Source of the DNA: a virus
Direction: 5' to 3' (one strand)
Length of the DNA stretch: 64,000 nt
IMG/VR virus record: IMGVR_UViG_3300025133_009669
Span: 23,462-87,461 of that record
The notes below the pieces were generated by a model. The model worked only from the letters and a program-made list of their open reading frames with translations, searched no databases and was not told where the DNA came from. Within the stretch, counting starts at the first letter, position 1; the number at the start of each line of letters is the position of its first letter. Made by a program: the position numbers and the translations under genes. This document shows, piece after piece, positions 34,339-44,016 of the stretch.

Positions 34339-34694
34339 CATTCGGACAAAAGGAAATAGATGAAATTTATAATTTGCTATCGGAGCTGAACTCTAGTAAA
34401 TGGGAGCGGGTAGCGGAACGCCTTGCAGATGAAGGTCCTGATATAATTGCTGCTCTTTTAAATAAGGTTGAGTCTCTAAAAGAAGAGCGGGACGCATGGA
34501 TGGAGACTGCGAGGCAAGAGTCCAGAAATAGAGATTATTACAGAGGCCTTCTTGAGAAAACATCGTCTTATCTTGGCGTAGCTATTTTTACGCAAGATGA
34601 TAGAGGCATATCCGAGAGCCCTCCTCTCTCCAAAGTTCCAGAGCTAGTCAAAGATCTCAGTTTGCAGACTGGAGGATTATCAAATGAACGATAA
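34335..34694 (+). CDS. Hypothetical coiled-coil protein
   Basis: 119 residues, long charged helix in the middle (VESLKEERDAWMETARQE). GAGAG ribosome site; overlaps both neighbours. Unrecognised. Confidence 0.6.
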   Translation: MTFGQKEIDEIYNLLSELNSSKWERVAERLADEGPDIIAALLNKVESLKEERDAWMETARQESRNRDYYRGLLEKTSSYLGVAIFTQDDRGISESPPLSKVPELVKDLSLQTGGLSNER

Positions 34695-35112
34695 AGATCA
34701 ATATAGTCTTATGAAAGAATATCTGGAAAGCAATAGGCCGGAAGAAGAGTTTCCAACTGGAACTCTCATGGGAGGGCCAAGGCATGACTTTGAAAAAGAT
34801 GAGGTAAGGCGTTTGCGTCTTGAGTTAAAAGATCTTCGTGCTTCACATTCCTACCTGTGCGATCGCATTAACGAAATAGCAGAAGAGATAGGCCCAAAAG
34901 AGTCTGAAGGTATGTACGGGATCTGCAATCTTTTAAATGGCGCACTAGCGGCCTCTTCTTGGGCACCTTTTCTTGAGCGAAGTGAAAATGACATTAAGGC
35001 AGAAGCATTGATGGAAGCCGCTAAAGATGCCGAGCCCATGAAAGATGGAGCCGGGATAAATGCAATGATCGATTGGCTTCGCTCTAGGGCGGCAGTAATC
35101 AAAAAGGGCTAA
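34684..35112 (+). CDS. Hypothetical protein with a coiled coil
   Basis: 142 residues. A Leu/Glu-rich heptad region (DEVRRLRLELKDLRASHSY) is followed by a helical C-terminus. Starts inside the end of the previous gene. Function unknown. Confidence 0.6.
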   Translation: MNDKDQYSLMKEYLESNRPEEEFPTGTLMGGPRHDFEKDEVRRLRLELKDLRASHSYLCDRINEIAEEIGPKESEGMYGICNLLNGALAASSWAPFLERSENDIKAEALMEAAKDAEPMKDGAGINAMIDWLRSRAAVIKKG

Positions 35113-35128
35113 GCCCAGAGGAGAGGAT

Positions 35129-35836
35129 ATGAGTGATCTATATGGGGGAGAGAGAGTAATCGTTGATGCCTGCAACATATGCGGGGCGCCTATATATGAT
35201 TTCGCTATATGGTATGGAATTACTCCCCCACCACGTCAATATAGCTGCCTCTGCAGAGGCAACAAGTTGGATGTGCAGTTAATGGAATTTCTTCGAAATT
35301 CATATCCAAAGAAGGAAAAGCCTCCTATGGCCTGGGAGTGTTCTCGCTGCAATGCTATTAACGCTCCACATGTAAGCTCTTGCTCTTGCACCGCCTTGGA
35401 TGATTCCGACCTAGAAAATGGTGACGATGAGGGCTTAGATGTAGTTAGATTTAATCATGAATTTCATGATCAAGTTTGCATTCACTGTAATTTATCTGAC
35501 CTTTGCGAGGAAACAGAGTGCCCGGCGTTGCTAAGAGATGAGGTAGAGCGCTTGTTTGACTTCAATGAAAGCGGCTTAATGTGTTCTAAGCATTGGATTC
35601 ATCCGTCAAAATGTTGTTCTGGATCATACTCAACACGCCTTGTCAGCCAGGGCCTCTCTGGGAGGCTGGACAAGCTTCAAGGAAAGCTCAATATAGCCAA
35701 GCCTTTGCTAGAAGAGATTCAGAAGACACTGAGACTAATAGAATCTGGTGTCATCCCTTTTCATAGGGTTCCTCGAAAAACTGCCCCACTATTGCTAGGG
35801 CTAATTACTGTTGCCTTAGCGAAAATGGAAGAATAG
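35129..35836 (+). CDS. Cys-rich hypothetical protein
   Basis: 235 residues with several Cys pairs (CNICGAP, CSRCNAINAP...CSCT, CIHCNLSDLC) consistent with two or three zinc fingers, the middle one of RanBP2 type (WECSRCNAIN). The C-terminal part is helical. GAGGAT site. May bind RNA or protein; no specific family. Confidence 0.6.
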   Translation: MSDLYGGERVIVDACNICGAPIYDFAIWYGITPPPRQYSCLCRGNKLDVQLMEFLRNSYPKKEKPPMAWECSRCNAINAPHVSSCSCTALDDSDLENGDDEGLDVVRFNHEFHDQVCIHCNLSDLCEETECPALLRDEVERLFDFNESGLMCSKHWIHPSKCCSGSYSTRLVSQGLSGRLDKLQGKLNIAKPLLEEIQKTLRLIESGVIPFHRVPRKTAPLLLGLITVALAKMEE

Positions 35837-35840
35837 TAAA

Positions 35841-36149
35841 ATGGCCAGAATATCTGTCTGCAATCGCCATGCAGCCCTTGTCTGTCTGTCGCGCATTAGG
35901 CTCTCTTTTAATGGCACAAGCGGTTTTCTGAGGCCTAATCAGGTTAGGATTTTGAGCCCCTGTCAGCTTTGCAATAATTCTATTGCAACAGAATATGGTC
36001 CGCATGAAAAAGATCCGGACGCTTTGCCGGCGACCTTGATGATTTTTGAGCATGGCTTTTTTCAAGATGCTGGAGCTGTTAACAGCCAGATGGATATAAT
36101 GCAAGACGCAGCTGATTTGGCAAAATCAATTATTTTTAAAAGATATTAA
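35841..36149 (+). CDS. Hypothetical protein
   Basis: 102 residues, basic N-terminus with CNRHAALVCLSR and a later CQLCNN. Unrecognised. Last gene of the accessory cluster. Confidence 0.5.
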   Translation: MARISVCNRHAALVCLSRIRLSFNGTSGFLRPNQVRILSPCQLCNNSIATEYGPHEKDPDALPATLMIFEHGFFQDAGAVNSQMDIMQDAADLAKSIIFKRY

Positions 36150-36178
36150 TATTTTGTTATAAATCGCAAAGGAATATC

Positions 36179-38446
36179 ATGTTTAAAATTTCATCTGAAA
36201 ACTCAGAAGAGAGAAGAGCGTACGCTCTTCTTGGCTTTCTTTCAAAGCTGACGGAAGACTTCGGAAGCTTTGTTTCGCCAAGTGGCAAGAGCGTAAAGAT
36301 CGCGGATCATATTTATGTCGTCGGAGGAGCAGTTAGAAACTACTTAATCAATAAGCCTGTTAAGGATATAGATATAGTTATTGACGCAGTGAATTTGAGT
36401 GTTGACGGAAAAAGGCGAGATGCAAAGTGGCTTGCTGATTTAATCGTGAAAAATTCTCCAAAAGAAGGCTGTGTAGAGAGAAGTCCTCCGAATAACTTTG
36501 GAGTAGAACTTGTTCATGTTAAAGGCGATTGGTTTATAGACGGAGTAAATCTTAAAGGCGAGGATATCGAAATTGCTTATGCTAGAACGGAAACGTATAA
36601 GCCGGGAGGCTTTAAGCCTGATCATGTAGAGAAAGCTACAATAGAAGAAGATTCGCTAAGGCGAGAGTTTACTGTAAACACTTTGTTGTGGAAGTTTTCG
36701 GATCTAAAGGAAAAGGGCCCGAGCAAAGAAATCGTAATAGATCCTCTTGGAGTTGGACTCAGAGATCTAGAGAATAATGTTTTGGATACGCCATTGGATC
36801 CCAAGCAAACCTTTAAAGATGACTCTACTCGAATGATGCGAGTAATGAAGTTTCAGTTTAAATATGGATTCGATGTTGCACCTAGAGTAACAGAAGCTCT
36901 CCGATCTAATCCAGAATACATAAGAAACGCAGAACCTAACGTCTTGGCCGACTTGCTGAAGAATACCATCTTAAATCAAGACAGATATCTAGATGCCCTC
37001 GAAGAGATGAAGAGTAATCTAATCCTTGAGGAAATAGTTCAGCTCTTAGATGAAAATGAAGCGTTTAGAGCTTCGATTATGAGCTGGATCCATGATAAAA
37101 AAGATTTAAACTTCTTATTTGACCTCTTGGATTACGGTCTGCCCGTTGGTGATAAGATTTCTTTTTTACCGGAAGAAGAGCGGTTTATGTTTAGAACAAA
37201 TATCAAAGGCCTACCAAAATTTGATCAGTACGAATATTTGCGAGGACTGAAGAGCCCTGGAAACTTGATTAAAGATAAGTCATTTTTTATGACGCTTTAT
37301 AACTCCGCAAAAGAGTTAAGTCCAGACTTATCTAGAGCAGAATTTAATGCAAATTATTATCAACCGGAGGCAAAGAGGGTTCTTCTGAACAAACCAGAAG
37401 TAGCCTTCTCTCCGGAGGCCCTCAGAAAAGAGGTAGAGGACGCAGTTATGAAAAAGATAGATTTGAATCCGGCCATAAGAGGCGGCTTTGTAGATGTAAG
37501 GCTGGATAAGTTGGCAGGCTATCTATACAACATAAAGCAGGAACAATACGCAAATTCAACTCTTCTTTTAAAGACTTCGGGAACTAACTATGAAGAGGAG
37601 TTAAGTAGAATGATTCCGCAGGGCAGTGGAGATATTTATGTCTTTGATATGGACGACACCTTGTTCTGGACTCCTGATTGGGCAGACCATGTTGCTTTAA
37701 GCGAAGAGAATGTTGCAGTAAGTGTATCAGAAGAGTATCCAATGATATTCGGAAAGGCAATCAGCCTTATAAATAAGATTAATTCAACTCCAGAAAATTA
37801 CGTGCGAAAAAATAAAGATGGTACCATTAACGAGTCTTTGCTAGAAAGAGCAAGGGCATTTCTTCCATTTTCTTTGCGAAAGAAGATTGTCGACATCCCT
37901 GTATTAGGCAAAAAAAACCAAACAATATTTGTACTTACCGCAGGCAATGGAAGCGAGGTCTCTATTAATGATTATAAGGAACTATTTTCATCAAAAAACC
38001 AAAAACTTTTTGATATGCGAGCAAAGTATTATCCTAATGCAGTTGTAATTACTGGTGATCCGAATTTCTACAAAATACCAGAAACACTTGGAACGATTCC
38101 AAATGATGAGATTATCCCCATCTATAGAGAGCACGCTGCGAACTCTTATGTCCTAACTGCAAGAGAGGCCGCGCAGGGGATGTCAGAAGGAGTTATAAGC
38201 AGATTAGCCTCTCTGGGGCTTCCTGCTCCGCTAAAAGTTTTTACAAGACCTGCTGGCATGTCTGGTAGCGAATACAAAGGCTATGTAATAGGTGAGCTCG
38301 CAAAGCAGCCTAAAATCACAAGTATAACATTTTACGATGACAATAAAAGATATATAAATGGCATCCGCAAGATTTTGAGAGAAAACTATTTCGAATTTGA
38401 AGACAAAGTAACTCTAAATCTAGTAAGCATTGAGGCTAAACCGTAA
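36179..38446 (+). CDS. CCA-type nucleotidyltransferase fused to a HAD phosphatase
   Basis: 755 residues, AAGGA site. The N-terminal half is a class II polyA/CCA-adding head: VVGGAVRNYL, KDIDIVID (metal-binding DxD), RREFTVNTLLWKF and RMMRVMKFQFKYGF. From about residue 483 there is a HAD domain with the nucleophile motif YVFDMDDTLF and a late acidic motif TFYDDNKRYI. One plausible job is tRNA 3'-end repair, with the HAD part removing a phosphate, as in RNA-repair systems. The next gene encodes a 2H phosphoesterase, which supports this. Substrate is inferred. Confidence 0.8.
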   Translation: MFKISSENSEERRAYALLGFLSKLTEDFGSFVSPSGKSVKIADHIYVVGGAVRNYLINKPVKDIDIVIDAVNLSVDGKRRDAKWLADLIVKNSPKEGCVERSPPNNFGVELVHVKGDWFIDGVNLKGEDIEIAYARTETYKPGGFKPDHVEKATIEEDSLRREFTVNTLLWKFSDLKEKGPSKEIVIDPLGVGLRDLENNVLDTPLDPKQTFKDDSTRMMRVMKFQFKYGFDVAPRVTEALRSNPEYIRNAEPNVLADLLKNTILNQDRYLDALEEMKSNLILEEIVQLLDENEAFRASIMSWIHDKKDLNFLFDLLDYGLPVGDKISFLPEEERFMFRTNIKGLPKFDQYEYLRGLKSPGNLIKDKSFFMTLYNSAKELSPDLSRAEFNANYYQPEAKRVLLNKPEVAFSPEALRKEVEDAVMKKIDLNPAIRGGFVDVRLDKLAGYLYNIKQEQYANSTLLLKTSGTNYEEELSRMIPQGSGDIYVFDMDDTLFWTPDWADHVALSEENVAVSVSEEYPMIFGKAISLINKINSTPENYVRKNKDGTINESLLERARAFLPFSLRKKIVDIPVLGKKNQTIFVLTAGNGSEVSINDYKELFSSKNQKLFDMRAKYYPNAVVITGDPNFYKIPETLGTIPNDEIIPIYREHAANSYVLTAREAAQGMSEGVISRLASLGLPAPLKVFTRPAGMSGSEYKGYVIGELAKQPKITSITFYDDNKRYINGIRKILRENYFEFEDKVTLNLVSIEAKP

Positions 38447-38979
38447 TGATAAAATCACTTAATGAAGTAAAAGATTTCATGAGAAAAGAATCTGTTGAAG
38501 AAGAAATGGCCGAAAGAATCGAGCGTCTGATCGAGAAGGTTTCTTCGAAAAAGAACAGGAAGCCTATTTATATTGCTGCTTTTCTAACAAATGAAGGTCA
38601 AAATGATTTGAAAAATTGGTGGGAATCAAACGTAAGAAAACCTTTGCACTCAAAATCTTTTATGCACCATATGACAATTAAGCTTAAGCCTTCAATGGAA
38701 GAAGTTTTAGCCCTATCTATCGGAGAAGAAGTAGGCCTTTCGATTGTAGGGTTTGGAGAAGATGAGCAAGGTCAGGCCGTAGCAATATCTACGCATATTC
38801 CTGTCGCTGCAAACATTCCGCATATTACTGTCTCTACAGCAGAAGGTGTAAGTCCAGTTTATTCGAATAAGCTTTTGGAAAATAATTTCAAAGAAATTAG
38901 TGGACCAACGCTTATGGCGCGAATAGGATATTGGAATGGAAAAGAGGCTAAATTCGACTATCCAGAGGTCAACGAGTAG
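38446..38979 (+). CDS. 2H phosphoesterase-like protein
   Basis: 177 residues. Two HxT motifs, HHMTIKL near residue 68 and PHITVST near 125, are the hallmark of 2H enzymes that open 2',3'-cyclic phosphates. Coupled to the nucleotidyltransferase-HAD gene (TAATG). Together they look like an RNA-end healing unit. No ligase is adjacent, but an Rnl1-like ligase is at 57978. Confidence 0.75.
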   Translation: MIKSLNEVKDFMRKESVEEEMAERIERLIEKVSSKKNRKPIYIAAFLTNEGQNDLKNWWESNVRKPLHSKSFMHHMTIKLKPSMEEVLALSIGEEVGLSIVGFGEDEQGQAVAISTHIPVAANIPHITVSTAEGVSPVYSNKLLENNFKEISGPTLMARIGYWNGKEAKFDYPEVNE

Positions 38980-38991
38980 GGCTGTTGAGTT

Positions 38992-39534
38992 ATGAAGCTC
39001 TCTGTCGGCTCAAATCTAAAAGAATTTCTTTTCTTATCTCTAGAAAACTCCATTCAAGAACAAGAACTGTCTCTTCCTATTGAAATAAGGCATTATATCT
39101 TAGAGCTTCTGCTCTCAGTGAAGCTCTGTCTTCCTTTTGATGAACTGACTACTTTGTCAGAGACATATCTGGTTGCAAAAAGTAAAAAATATAATTTTCA
39201 AAAAATAAATTTTTACAAAAAACTAGGAGACGCAACCATAGTCAGAGCAGGACTATTCCCAGAAAGCCTTAATCGTAGCGTAGGGGCTGAATATTATAGA
39301 AATATGGGAATTTTAGGATATAAAGAGACATATATATATTCGAAAAATAAAATTTATGATAATTTATCAGCGAATTATGATATATGCATTGATGCGATAC
39401 ATGGGATTAATATCCTCTCAATAAAGAATGATGTTATAAAGCTTTATAACTTTTGGGAGAAAACAAATAGTAGAGCTGCAAAGAAAAGACTTGCAAAATT
39501 GGGGCTTGTGAATACGGGGGAGATAATAGAATGA
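38992..39534 (+). CDS. Hypothetical protein
   Basis: 180 residues, helical, unrecognised; no Cys clusters and no signal. Its stop overlaps a tiny 8-codon ORF (39531-39557) which in turn overlaps the next start, so translation may be chained. Confidence 0.6.
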   Translation: MKLSVGSNLKEFLFLSLENSIQEQELSLPIEIRHYILELLLSVKLCLPFDELTTLSETYLVAKSKKYNFQKINFYKKLGDATIVRAGLFPESLNRSVGAEYYRNMGILGYKETYIYSKNKIYDNLSANYDICIDAIHGINILSIKNDVIKLYNFWEKTNSRAAKKRLAKLGLVNTGEIIE

Positions 39535-39553
39535 AAAAAAACGAAAATTCTCA

Positions 39554-39760
39554 ATGAAATTCTTTAAGGAACATCTTGAAGATATTGACGAATCTTATTT
39601 TAAGCATATGGTGTATGCTATAAGCTATAGCTTAAACCTTTTCCTAGCAGGAGCCTGCTGCATGCTTCACGCCTTTTTTCCATTTTTATGTAAAGAAATA
39701 ACTTCTGACATCATTAGCAGTATAAATGAATCTATAAAATATAGGGGAGATGAACAGTAA
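39554..39760 (+). CDS. Small membrane protein (DUF6356-like)
   Basis: 68 residues with one or two hydrophobic helices (LNLFLAGACCMLHAFFPFL) after a short HL..Y..H segment. This resembles the DUF6356 family by pattern. The start is linked to the previous gene through a micro-ORF reading MKKNENSQ. Confidence 0.6.
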   Translation: MKFFKEHLEDIDESYFKHMVYAISYSLNLFLAGACCMLHAFFPFLCKEITSDIISSINESIKYRGDEQ

Positions 39761-39762
39761 AC

Positions 39763-40332
39763 ATGAATAAACCAAGTACAAATGTTGAGAGCAATGAACA
39801 GATATCGCCTCCTAAGTTATTAAACATTGTTTATGGACCGCATTCTACCTTGAAAACAAAAAGCGCCCCAGTAGAAGACCATGAATTTGGTGAGGCTTTG
39901 GATAATTTTACCAAACTTATGCAGATAACAATGGCCAGCTTAAGTGGCGCAGGGCTGGCCGCAGTTCAGGTTGGTCTTCTTAAAAGAATGTTTGTTGCAA
40001 ATATTAAAGGCAATGAAATTGTGATGGTCAACCCAGAGATTATCGATTCATCAGAAGAAATGGTTGCAACCCAAGAAGGTTGCCTCTCTCTTCCCTTGTA
40101 TCGTTTTGGAGCTACAAGGCATAAGACTATTACCGTTAAGTTTCAAGATACATTTGGAAATGAACTTGAAGAAGCCTATTCGGATGAAGAGGCTGTCGTT
40201 ATTCAGCATGAAATGGAGCATTTAGACGGAATAACCCTTTTGGATAAAGTAAGCAGGCTTAAGCAGGACATATATAAAAGAAAATTCAAAAAGCTTAAGA
40301 AGAGAATGAGCAGGAAGCCTTTGGGCGGGTAA
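39763..40332 (+). CDS. def: Peptide deformylase
   Basis: 189 residues. The three metal and active-site motifs are present: GAGLAAVQVG, EGCLSLP and QHEMEHLDG. Removes the formyl group from new proteins. Phages, including cyanophages, carry short deformylases; this one keeps a normal length with a basic C-terminal tail. Confidence 0.93.
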   Translation: MNKPSTNVESNEQISPPKLLNIVYGPHSTLKTKSAPVEDHEFGEALDNFTKLMQITMASLSGAGLAAVQVGLLKRMFVANIKGNEIVMVNPEIIDSSEEMVATQEGCLSLPLYRFGATRHKTITVKFQDTFGNELEEAYSDEEAVVIQHEMEHLDGITLLDKVSRLKQDIYKRKFKKLKKRMSRKPLGG

Positions 40333-40338
40333 GCAAAA

Positions 40339-41256
40339 ATGTCATTTGATAAATATTCAGACCAACATACCGTAAGAATTGGCGCTGCCACAGCAACATC
40401 TCCTGCTGCAGCAGGAGATTATCTTATAAACACGGAAAATGATTTAATCTTAGAAGCAAATAACAACCTAACAGTAAGATCTGATGATACAATTGTCATT
40501 CAATCTGGAAGCGGCAGCGCCAATCTTACTTCTAATTTAGCAAATGTTGTCATAACTGCAAATACAACCGCAACAATGCAGTCTTTGTCTGGAAATGTAA
40601 ATTTGTTATCTGTATCCGGAGATATTGGTTTTACGGCATCTTCTGGTGACATTCTGGCCTCTTCGACTAATCTGGAGATAACGACATCTCAGGTTACATC
40701 TAATGTTCCAATTGATTGTACAGATGGAGATATAACTATTGCTAACGGAGATATGGTTATAAATGGAGATTTCATATACTCTCCCCTTAAGACAAGGCAC
40801 ATAAACTTACTGGGAACCAAGCTTAAGTCTCAATTGAGCACAGTTGTAACAAGCGATAAGACTGATGGATCGGGTGACCCATATTTAGAAATACCATTCG
40901 CTTCTCAATCGAACTATTTTGTCCTAGACCTAGGCGAAGTGCTTCCTCATGGTGTAACGATATATAGAATTCGTTTAGATGTGGAATTTGAAGCGACGAC
41001 TGTTGGCACAAGAGATATAAGTGTAGATATATTTGAGTCAACTGGCTTTGGAGCCAGCTATAATAGTGTGGCGTCGGTTTCTAAAACGGGAATTTCAACT
41101 GGCCGAGGCACGCAATCATTTACTATACCGACCATTTCTCTCAACTCTGAGAGCAGCACAATGTATGCAAGATTTCTGCCTCAATGGGGCGTAACTGGAG
41201 CCTTGAATATTTACAAAATTGAAATAGGATATTTTGTTGATACGATTAACATCTAG
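40339..41256 (+). CDS. Tail-fibre or spike-like structural protein
   Basis: 305 residues. Residues 25-150 are short repeated strands rich in Asn, Thr and Ser (NDLILEANNNLTVRSDD, GNVNLLSVSGDIGFTASSGD), typical of beta-helical phage fibres. The C-terminal part is a globular beta domain. Likely a virion part, perhaps receptor binding. It converges with the YkuK-like gene, overlapping by 4 bases. Confidence 0.65.
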   Translation: MSFDKYSDQHTVRIGAATATSPAAAGDYLINTENDLILEANNNLTVRSDDTIVIQSGSGSANLTSNLANVVITANTTATMQSLSGNVNLLSVSGDIGFTASSGDILASSTNLEITTSQVTSNVPIDCTDGDITIANGDMVINGDFIYSPLKTRHINLLGTKLKSQLSTVVTSDKTDGSGDPYLEIPFASQSNYFVLDLGEVLPHGVTIYRIRLDVEFEATTVGTRDISVDIFESTGFGASYNSVASVSKTGISTGRGTQSFTIPTISLNSESSTMYARFLPQWGVTGALNIYKIEIGYFVDTINI

Positions 41257-41729
41257 CTTCTTGTATAGCGGTCTGCCACACAACTGCTAGCCCAGCTATT
41301 TGGCTTTAATTCACAGCCAAACCCTTGTGCCTCAAAGATTATCTTTAATTCTTTGCTAAATTTAGCAGTTTTATTATTACGAATATCAGTTCCTATATCT
41401 AGATGAACTGTTAGAACCTCATCAATCAAAGGATCTAATTCAAGGGCGGCCTCAAGGCTTGAGTGAGCTTCCAAGAGCATTCTGGATCTTAGCGTCGGAT
41501 ATCTTTTCGCCCCTAGTTTTCTTTTTATATAGAAGATCTGATTCTTTGTAATGCCGCGCTTGTAAAAACAAATAGAGGTTACTATAGAAATCTTTCCCTT
41601 GATAGCCTGAGAGTCTGTTCCTATATATACTCTCAATCCCTTGTCTTTTAATTCTCTCACTTTGTCCAAGAAATCTGCATATGAAATCTCTTCACCGCTA
41701 AAAATCCTAATAGAATTATCTTCTAGCAT
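41253..41729 (-). CDS. YkuK-like protein (DUF458, RNase H-like fold)
   Basis: 158 residues. RVYIGTDSQAIKGKISIVTSI and LTVHLDIGTDIRNNKT match the DUF458/YkuK pattern, an RNase H-like fold with acidic active-site residues. The cellular role of this family is unknown. On the minus strand, with a short AT-rich region separating it from the + genes. Confidence 0.75.
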   Translation of the reverse strand: MLEDNSIRIFSGEEISYADFLDKVRELKDKGLRVYIGTDSQAIKGKISIVTSICFYKRGITKNQIFYIKRKLGAKRYPTLRSRMLLEAHSSLEAALELDPLIDEVLTVHLDIGTDIRNNKTAKFSKELKIIFEAQGFGCELKPNSWASSCVADRYTRS

Positions 41730-41801
41730 ATTTAAAAAGAAACCTCCCTATTCTATATATAAAGTTATATTAATAACCTGAAATATTGTAGCATAGTAGA
41801 C

Positions 41802-42044
41802 ATGAAGAGCAAAGATCTGAAAACCGAAAGAGATCTCAAAATTTTCTTGGCCTCACTGGAGTCTGAGTGGAATAAGGTTTCAACGATGAAAAACAAGAAA
41901 ATTCAGGCTAGAACTCTAGCAAAGCTTCGGTTTGAAATAAAAGATTTGCTTGATAGTTATGAGAGAACGCAAGACCGAAATTACTATAGGCTTTATGGAA
42001 AAGTAAAGAGATGGGTCTATACAATGGAAGGAAGACTTAGATGA
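41802..42044 (+). CDS. Small basic helical protein
   Basis: 80 residues, helical, unrecognised. Stop overlaps the next start (ATGA). Confidence 0.6.
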   Translation: MKSKDLKTERDLKIFLASLESEWNKVSTMKNKKIQARTLAKLRFEIKDLLDSYERTQDRNYYRLYGKVKRWVYTMEGRLR

Positions 42045-43405
42045 GCAGGAAGAAGATTAAAAAAGAAATAAGTCAATCCGAAAGAAAGAAGTATCTAAGA
42101 ACTATGATGGCGGACCTCGGAGTCACGTCCCTAAGGGATCTTCCCTCTGAGAATGCTAGAAAAAGTCTTCTCAAGGCCACGGAGCCGCGCCCATATGTTA
42201 AAAAGAGATTAAAGGATATGGGGTATGACTTTTCTTCGAATAATAATAAGAAATCACTTGGTACTAATTATAAGTCTCTTACGATAAAGGTCGCAGCCGC
42301 CTCTATGGATTCCGCCATAGATAATGCGATTAGGATAAGAAAGATAATAGGCACTCCGAATTATAGAAGAATTTTGAAAGATATCTTTCCCCCAAAATGG
42401 AAACGAAGTAGTACAGAGCAGACCTATTCCCAAAATATTTTATCAAAAATAGATTCAAATATATATTCAGAAAATCAGCTAGCTATCGATAAGGCTCTTC
42501 AGGACGTCTACTCTTATCTGTCTGACTATCATCAGAAGCGCTCTTCTCCAGAAGAGCTCAATGATTATTTGTTGGACAATAAAAATGTAATTTCAAAGGG
42601 GCATAGTTTCTCTGGGGATGTAAAGCTTCTTCAGAGAAAACTAGAGGCGTTAGGGTTTCTTTCTGCTGGCTATGCGGCTGGTGTTTATGGAAGCGAGACA
42701 GAGGCTGCAGTAAAAAAGGCTCAAATCGCCGCAGGGCTGCCTGCAACTGGCAACGTTGATTACGCTCTTTATATGAAACTTAAGAAGTCAAGTCTAAAGG
42801 CCAGCAGGCAGCCTGAGGCGGGCTCCAAAGCAGGGCCTGAAGTAGAGCATCAGACTCCAACCCTTAAGTCTGTTGAAAAAGGCTTTGGAAAAGACCTATC
42901 CTTTTTAAACTTCAGAAACCCAGGCGGTCTCACTGGAGTAAAGGAAGAAACTATTAAGTTTCTGCATATTCTAAATAGTCTTGCAAAAGAAGAGGGTAAA
43001 AAGATTACAATAACGTCTCTTTACAGAAGCTCTTATGACCAAGCCAGAGTGATGCTAAAGAACTATAACGCTAGAGGGGCCGGAAGCCGTAGGGCAGCGA
43101 ATTATCTAAAGAAGCTATACAGAAGATATCCGAGTGTAAGTGAGATTATTGAAATTTTTGCTAGCAAAAAGGATCAAGAGTCAAAGAGGAAGCAGGCAGC
43201 TAGAGTTATAAAGAGAACTTGGCCAAAAGTAGGGCATCTTAGTGGAAAATCTGTCGATATTATTCCGCGAGATGAAAAGGTTAGAGAAATTCTTCGTAAG
43301 TCACAGAGCTTTGCTGAGGTAAACATACTTGATGAAGGCAATCACTTTCATGCAACAGTAAAATCTCTGAGGCCCGGAGGAACTACTGGAGTCCTTAATG
43401 CCTAG
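42041..43405 (+). CDS. Peptidoglycan-binding protein with an M15-type peptidase
   Basis: 454 residues. The N-terminal 150 residues have no clear domain. Then comes a PG-binding-1 domain (GDVKLLQRKLEALGFL, GVYGSETEAAVKKAQ) and a C-terminal peptidase region with ITSLYRSSYDQARVM, GHLSGKSVDI and GNHFHATV, which supply the M15 zinc ligands and base. Likely a virion-associated or lysis endopeptidase. Converges with 43402. Confidence 0.78.
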   Translation: MSRKKIKKEISQSERKKYLRTMMADLGVTSLRDLPSENARKSLLKATEPRPYVKKRLKDMGYDFSSNNNKKSLGTNYKSLTIKVAAASMDSAIDNAIRIRKIIGTPNYRRILKDIFPPKWKRSSTEQTYSQNILSKIDSNIYSENQLAIDKALQDVYSYLSDYHQKRSSPEELNDYLLDNKNVISKGHSFSGDVKLLQRKLEALGFLSAGYAAGVYGSETEAAVKKAQIAAGLPATGNVDYALYMKLKKSSLKASRQPEAGSKAGPEVEHQTPTLKSVEKGFGKDLSFLNFRNPGGLTGVKEETIKFLHILNSLAKEEGKKITITSLYRSSYDQARVMLKNYNARGAGSRRAANYLKKLYRRYPSVSEIIEIFASKKDQESKRKQAARVIKRTWPKVGHLSGKSVDIIPRDEKVREILRKSQSFAEVNILDEGNHFHATVKSLRPGGTTGVLNA

Positions 43406-43809
43406 ATGTGTGTGTTTATCTTTGCCATACTTTTAGGAAAGCCGGTAAGCTTTTCTAGATAAAGCCTTAGTGTAAAGGGAGTGTTTCCTGGAGCATCATA
43501 TCTTATTGTTCCTGTAAACCCAGAGGTTACTTCGCAATTTATCTCTACCGTGCTTACCCCGCGCCCAAGAGTCATAAATACATCTTCTGATCCGCTCCAA
43601 ATCAGATTTACACCTTCCTCTTCTCCAGACACAGACGCTATGATCTTGCTTATTCTAACATTGTGAACAGAGTCAGTATCAGATGAGCCTGAGAGAGTTG
43701 AGGTATCTAGGATGTCTCCAGACTCTCCTCCTATTGTTCCTGTGCTAACAAATTCTACAGTCGCAGTTTGTGCTCCATCTGCTAAAAGTCTGTTTATCGA
43801 TTCTGGCAT
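43402..43809 (-). CDS. Probable virion-like beta protein
   Basis: 135 residues on the minus strand. Beta-rich with many Gly, Ser and Thr; NLIWSGSEDVFMTLGRG and TGTIRYDAPG look like small phage decoration or tail proteins. No named family. Confidence 0.5.
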   Translation of the reverse strand: MPESINRLLADGAQTATVEFVSTGTIGGESGDILDTSTLSGSSDTDSVHNVRISKIIASVSGEEEGVNLIWSGSEDVFMTLGRGVSTVEINCEVTSGFTGTIRYDAPGNTPFTLRLYLEKLTGFPKSMAKINTHI

Positions 43810-44016
43810 ATCCTATTCTTCCTCTAGATATTTGCACAATATTAGTAAAAAATCTCTAATATCATTCTCTTGAATATTTAATATTAAAAATGATTCAAAA
43901 TTAATAGTTTGCAAGTGATTAAAAATTAAATCACTTAATAAATATATATTTATATGATATAAATCCCGTTGCAAAGGCAGAACTCGATTCAAAAATATTT
44001 ATATTTGAGAGGGAAT

